Source: Phycisphaerae bacterium (GTDB taxonomy: Bacteria; Planctomycetota; Phycisphaerae; WQYP01). From it: 6,536 nt of DNA. The position numbers and the translations under genes were made by a program. The stretch covers positions 1 through 6,536 of the forward strand of contig JABEVA010000234.1 in the NCBI GenBank assembly GCA_013044065.1, written 5' to 3'. The notes beneath the pieces are model-generated. The model had not been told where the DNA came from and ran no database searches. It saw nothing but the letters and a program-made list of their open reading frames with translations. This document shows positions 5,556-6,536 of this stretch, one piece after another; within the stretch, counting starts at the first letter, position 1, and every line of letters begins with the position of its first letter.

Positions 5556-6536
5556 TCAGCCTTTTAGCACCCGCACCACCAGGGCGGAATTTTTGCTGCC
5601 AAAAGCAATGCAGTTGCACAGGGCCAGAGTGGCATCGGTGGGACGGGCGTGGGTGGGAACGTAATCCAGATCACATTCCGGGGCCGGGTCGAGGAGGTTG
5701 ATGGTGGGTGCAATGAAACCCTCACGCAGAGAAAGTATGGTTGCTGCCAGCCCTGCCGCCCCGCATGCGCCCTGCGGATGACCAATCATGGATTTGGTAC
5801 TGCTCATCGGAATGTTGTCGGCGTATTGGCCAAAACATTGATGAATGGCCATGGTTTCCAGCCGGTCATTGAGCTCCGTGCCGGTGCCATGAAGATTCAC
5901 GTATTGAATTTGCCGCGGAGAAACCCCGGCATCGCTTAGGGCCAACCGCATGGCCCGCGCTGATTGGGCGGCATCGGGCGCTGGCTGTACGCGATGAAAC
6001 GCATCGCATGTGCTGGCCCAGCCCAGCACCTCGGCCAGCATGGTGGCACCGCGGGCCAGGGCATGGCTGTAATCTTCCAACAAAAACATCCAGGCCCCTT
6101 CCGCCAGAACAAAGCCTTGGCGGTCGCGCGAAAATGGGCGGCTGGCCCGCTGTATCGGTGCTGCCGGGCCGGCCAGAACACGCATGAGCTCAAAGCCGCT
6201 GATGATACCGGCGGTAATGGGAGCGTCCGCTCCGCCGGCCAGCATCATTGGGGTGTTCTGCCGCTGAATATGCCACAGCGCGTATCCGATGGCATCGGTG
6301 CTCGAAGCACATCCATTGGTGATAACATGGGACGGCCCGTGCAGACCCAGGGCAATGGAAATCTCGCTGGAGGCACCGCCACCGGTGGCCGCGGAAACGC
6401 CAAACGGGGAAGCCTTGCCCTCGCCGGTAAAAAAGGCCCGGTATTGGTTTTCAATGAATTCCGCCGCCCCGCCGCCGGAACCCAAAATCACGCCGGTGTT
6501 TTCGGCCATGGTGCTTTCCGGACCAATCGCCACCCC
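5556..6536 (-). CDS. Beta-ketoacyl-ACP synthase, FabF/KAS II type (5' end outside window)
   Basis: A thiolase-fold condensing enzyme that joins an acyl group to malonyl-ACP in fatty acid or polyene/polyketide synthesis. The visible 326 residues correspond to about residue 85 to the end of E. coli FabF (413 residues); the start lies past the right edge. Numbered from GTG 6533, the nucleophile is C75 in NGCASSTDAIG and the catalytic histidines are H215 (NLHGTGTELND) and H252 (SSTKSMIGHPQGACG, with K247). SRPFSRDRQGFVLAEGA and PTINLLDPAPECDLDYVP are further family blocks. The triad is intact, so it should be active. The LNDRLE after the first His, and the C-terminal loop AFGSKNSALV in place of the FabF GFGGTN, suggest a specialised KAS and not the housekeeping enzyme; aryl-polyene and other secondary ketosynthases share the ND..E pattern. 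It precedes the exported lipid-transfer-like gene on the same strand. Confidence 0.9.
   Translation of the reverse strand, partial: GVAIGPESTMAENTGVILGSGGGAAEFIENQYRAFFTGEGKASPFGVSAATGGGASSEISIALGLHGPSHVITNGCASSTDAIGYALWHIQRQNTPMMLAGGADAPITAGIISGFELMRVLAGPAAPIQRASRPFSRDRQGFVLAEGAWMFLLEDYSHALARGATMLAEVLGWASTCDAFHRVQPAPDAAQSARAMRLALSDAGVSPRQIQYVNLHGTGTELNDRLETMAIHQCFGQYADNIPMSSTKSMIGHPQGACGAAGLAATILSLREGFIAPTINLLDPAPECDLDYVPTHARPTDATLALCNCIAFGSKNSALVVRVLKG

Overview
The window looks like a GC-rich chromosomal segment from a Planctomycetota or PVC-type bacterium. The grounds are a phytanoyl-CoA-dioxygenase gene divergent from a cupin-type AraC regulator, a YdbH/AsmA-like exported protein beside a FabF-type ketosynthase, and a cluster of GC-rich 'CACAGAGG / GGATTCACC'-type intergenic repeats. 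The phylum is inferred from gene style only; no marker gene is present.

Left part (1 to about 1770): a graveyard of mobile and broken genes. On the minus strand lies the 3' end of a group II intron: the C-terminal part of its reverse transcriptase/maturase with one in-frame stop, followed directly by domain V and domain VI hairpins. It abuts the C-terminal half of an IS630-family DDE transposase on the plus strand, which carries a one-base frameshift. Just after that is a decayed plus-strand frame whose end resembles CcbP-like calcium-binding proteins. Positions 1 to 386 hold no convincing gene.

Middle (about 1780 to 2340): a non-coding mosaic of short degenerate repeats. Eight copies of a GGTGAATCC-like word are spaced 44 to 119 bases apart, and three contain or adjoin a TATCCCG...CGGGA inverted repeat. 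The downstream end of the AraC gene reads into this mosaic.

Right part (2221 to 6536): the intact, functional section. An AraC regulator (minus) and a phytanoyl-CoA dioxygenase-like Fe(II)/2-oxoglutarate enzyme (plus) diverge from a 132-base AT-rich region, in which a perfect 9-base inverted repeat covers both predicted -10 boxes. A bidirectional terminator separates the dioxygenase from a minus-strand pair: a FabF-like 3-oxoacyl-ACP synthase, cut by the right edge, and a secreted YdbH/AsmA-like protein. Together these suggest an acyl-chain synthesis plus envelope lipid-handling operon that starts beyond the window.

I did not find a clearly new defence or mobile system. The most useful leads are the symmetric divergent promoter, the repeat mosaic that seems to extend the AraC protein, and the lipid-type gene pair.
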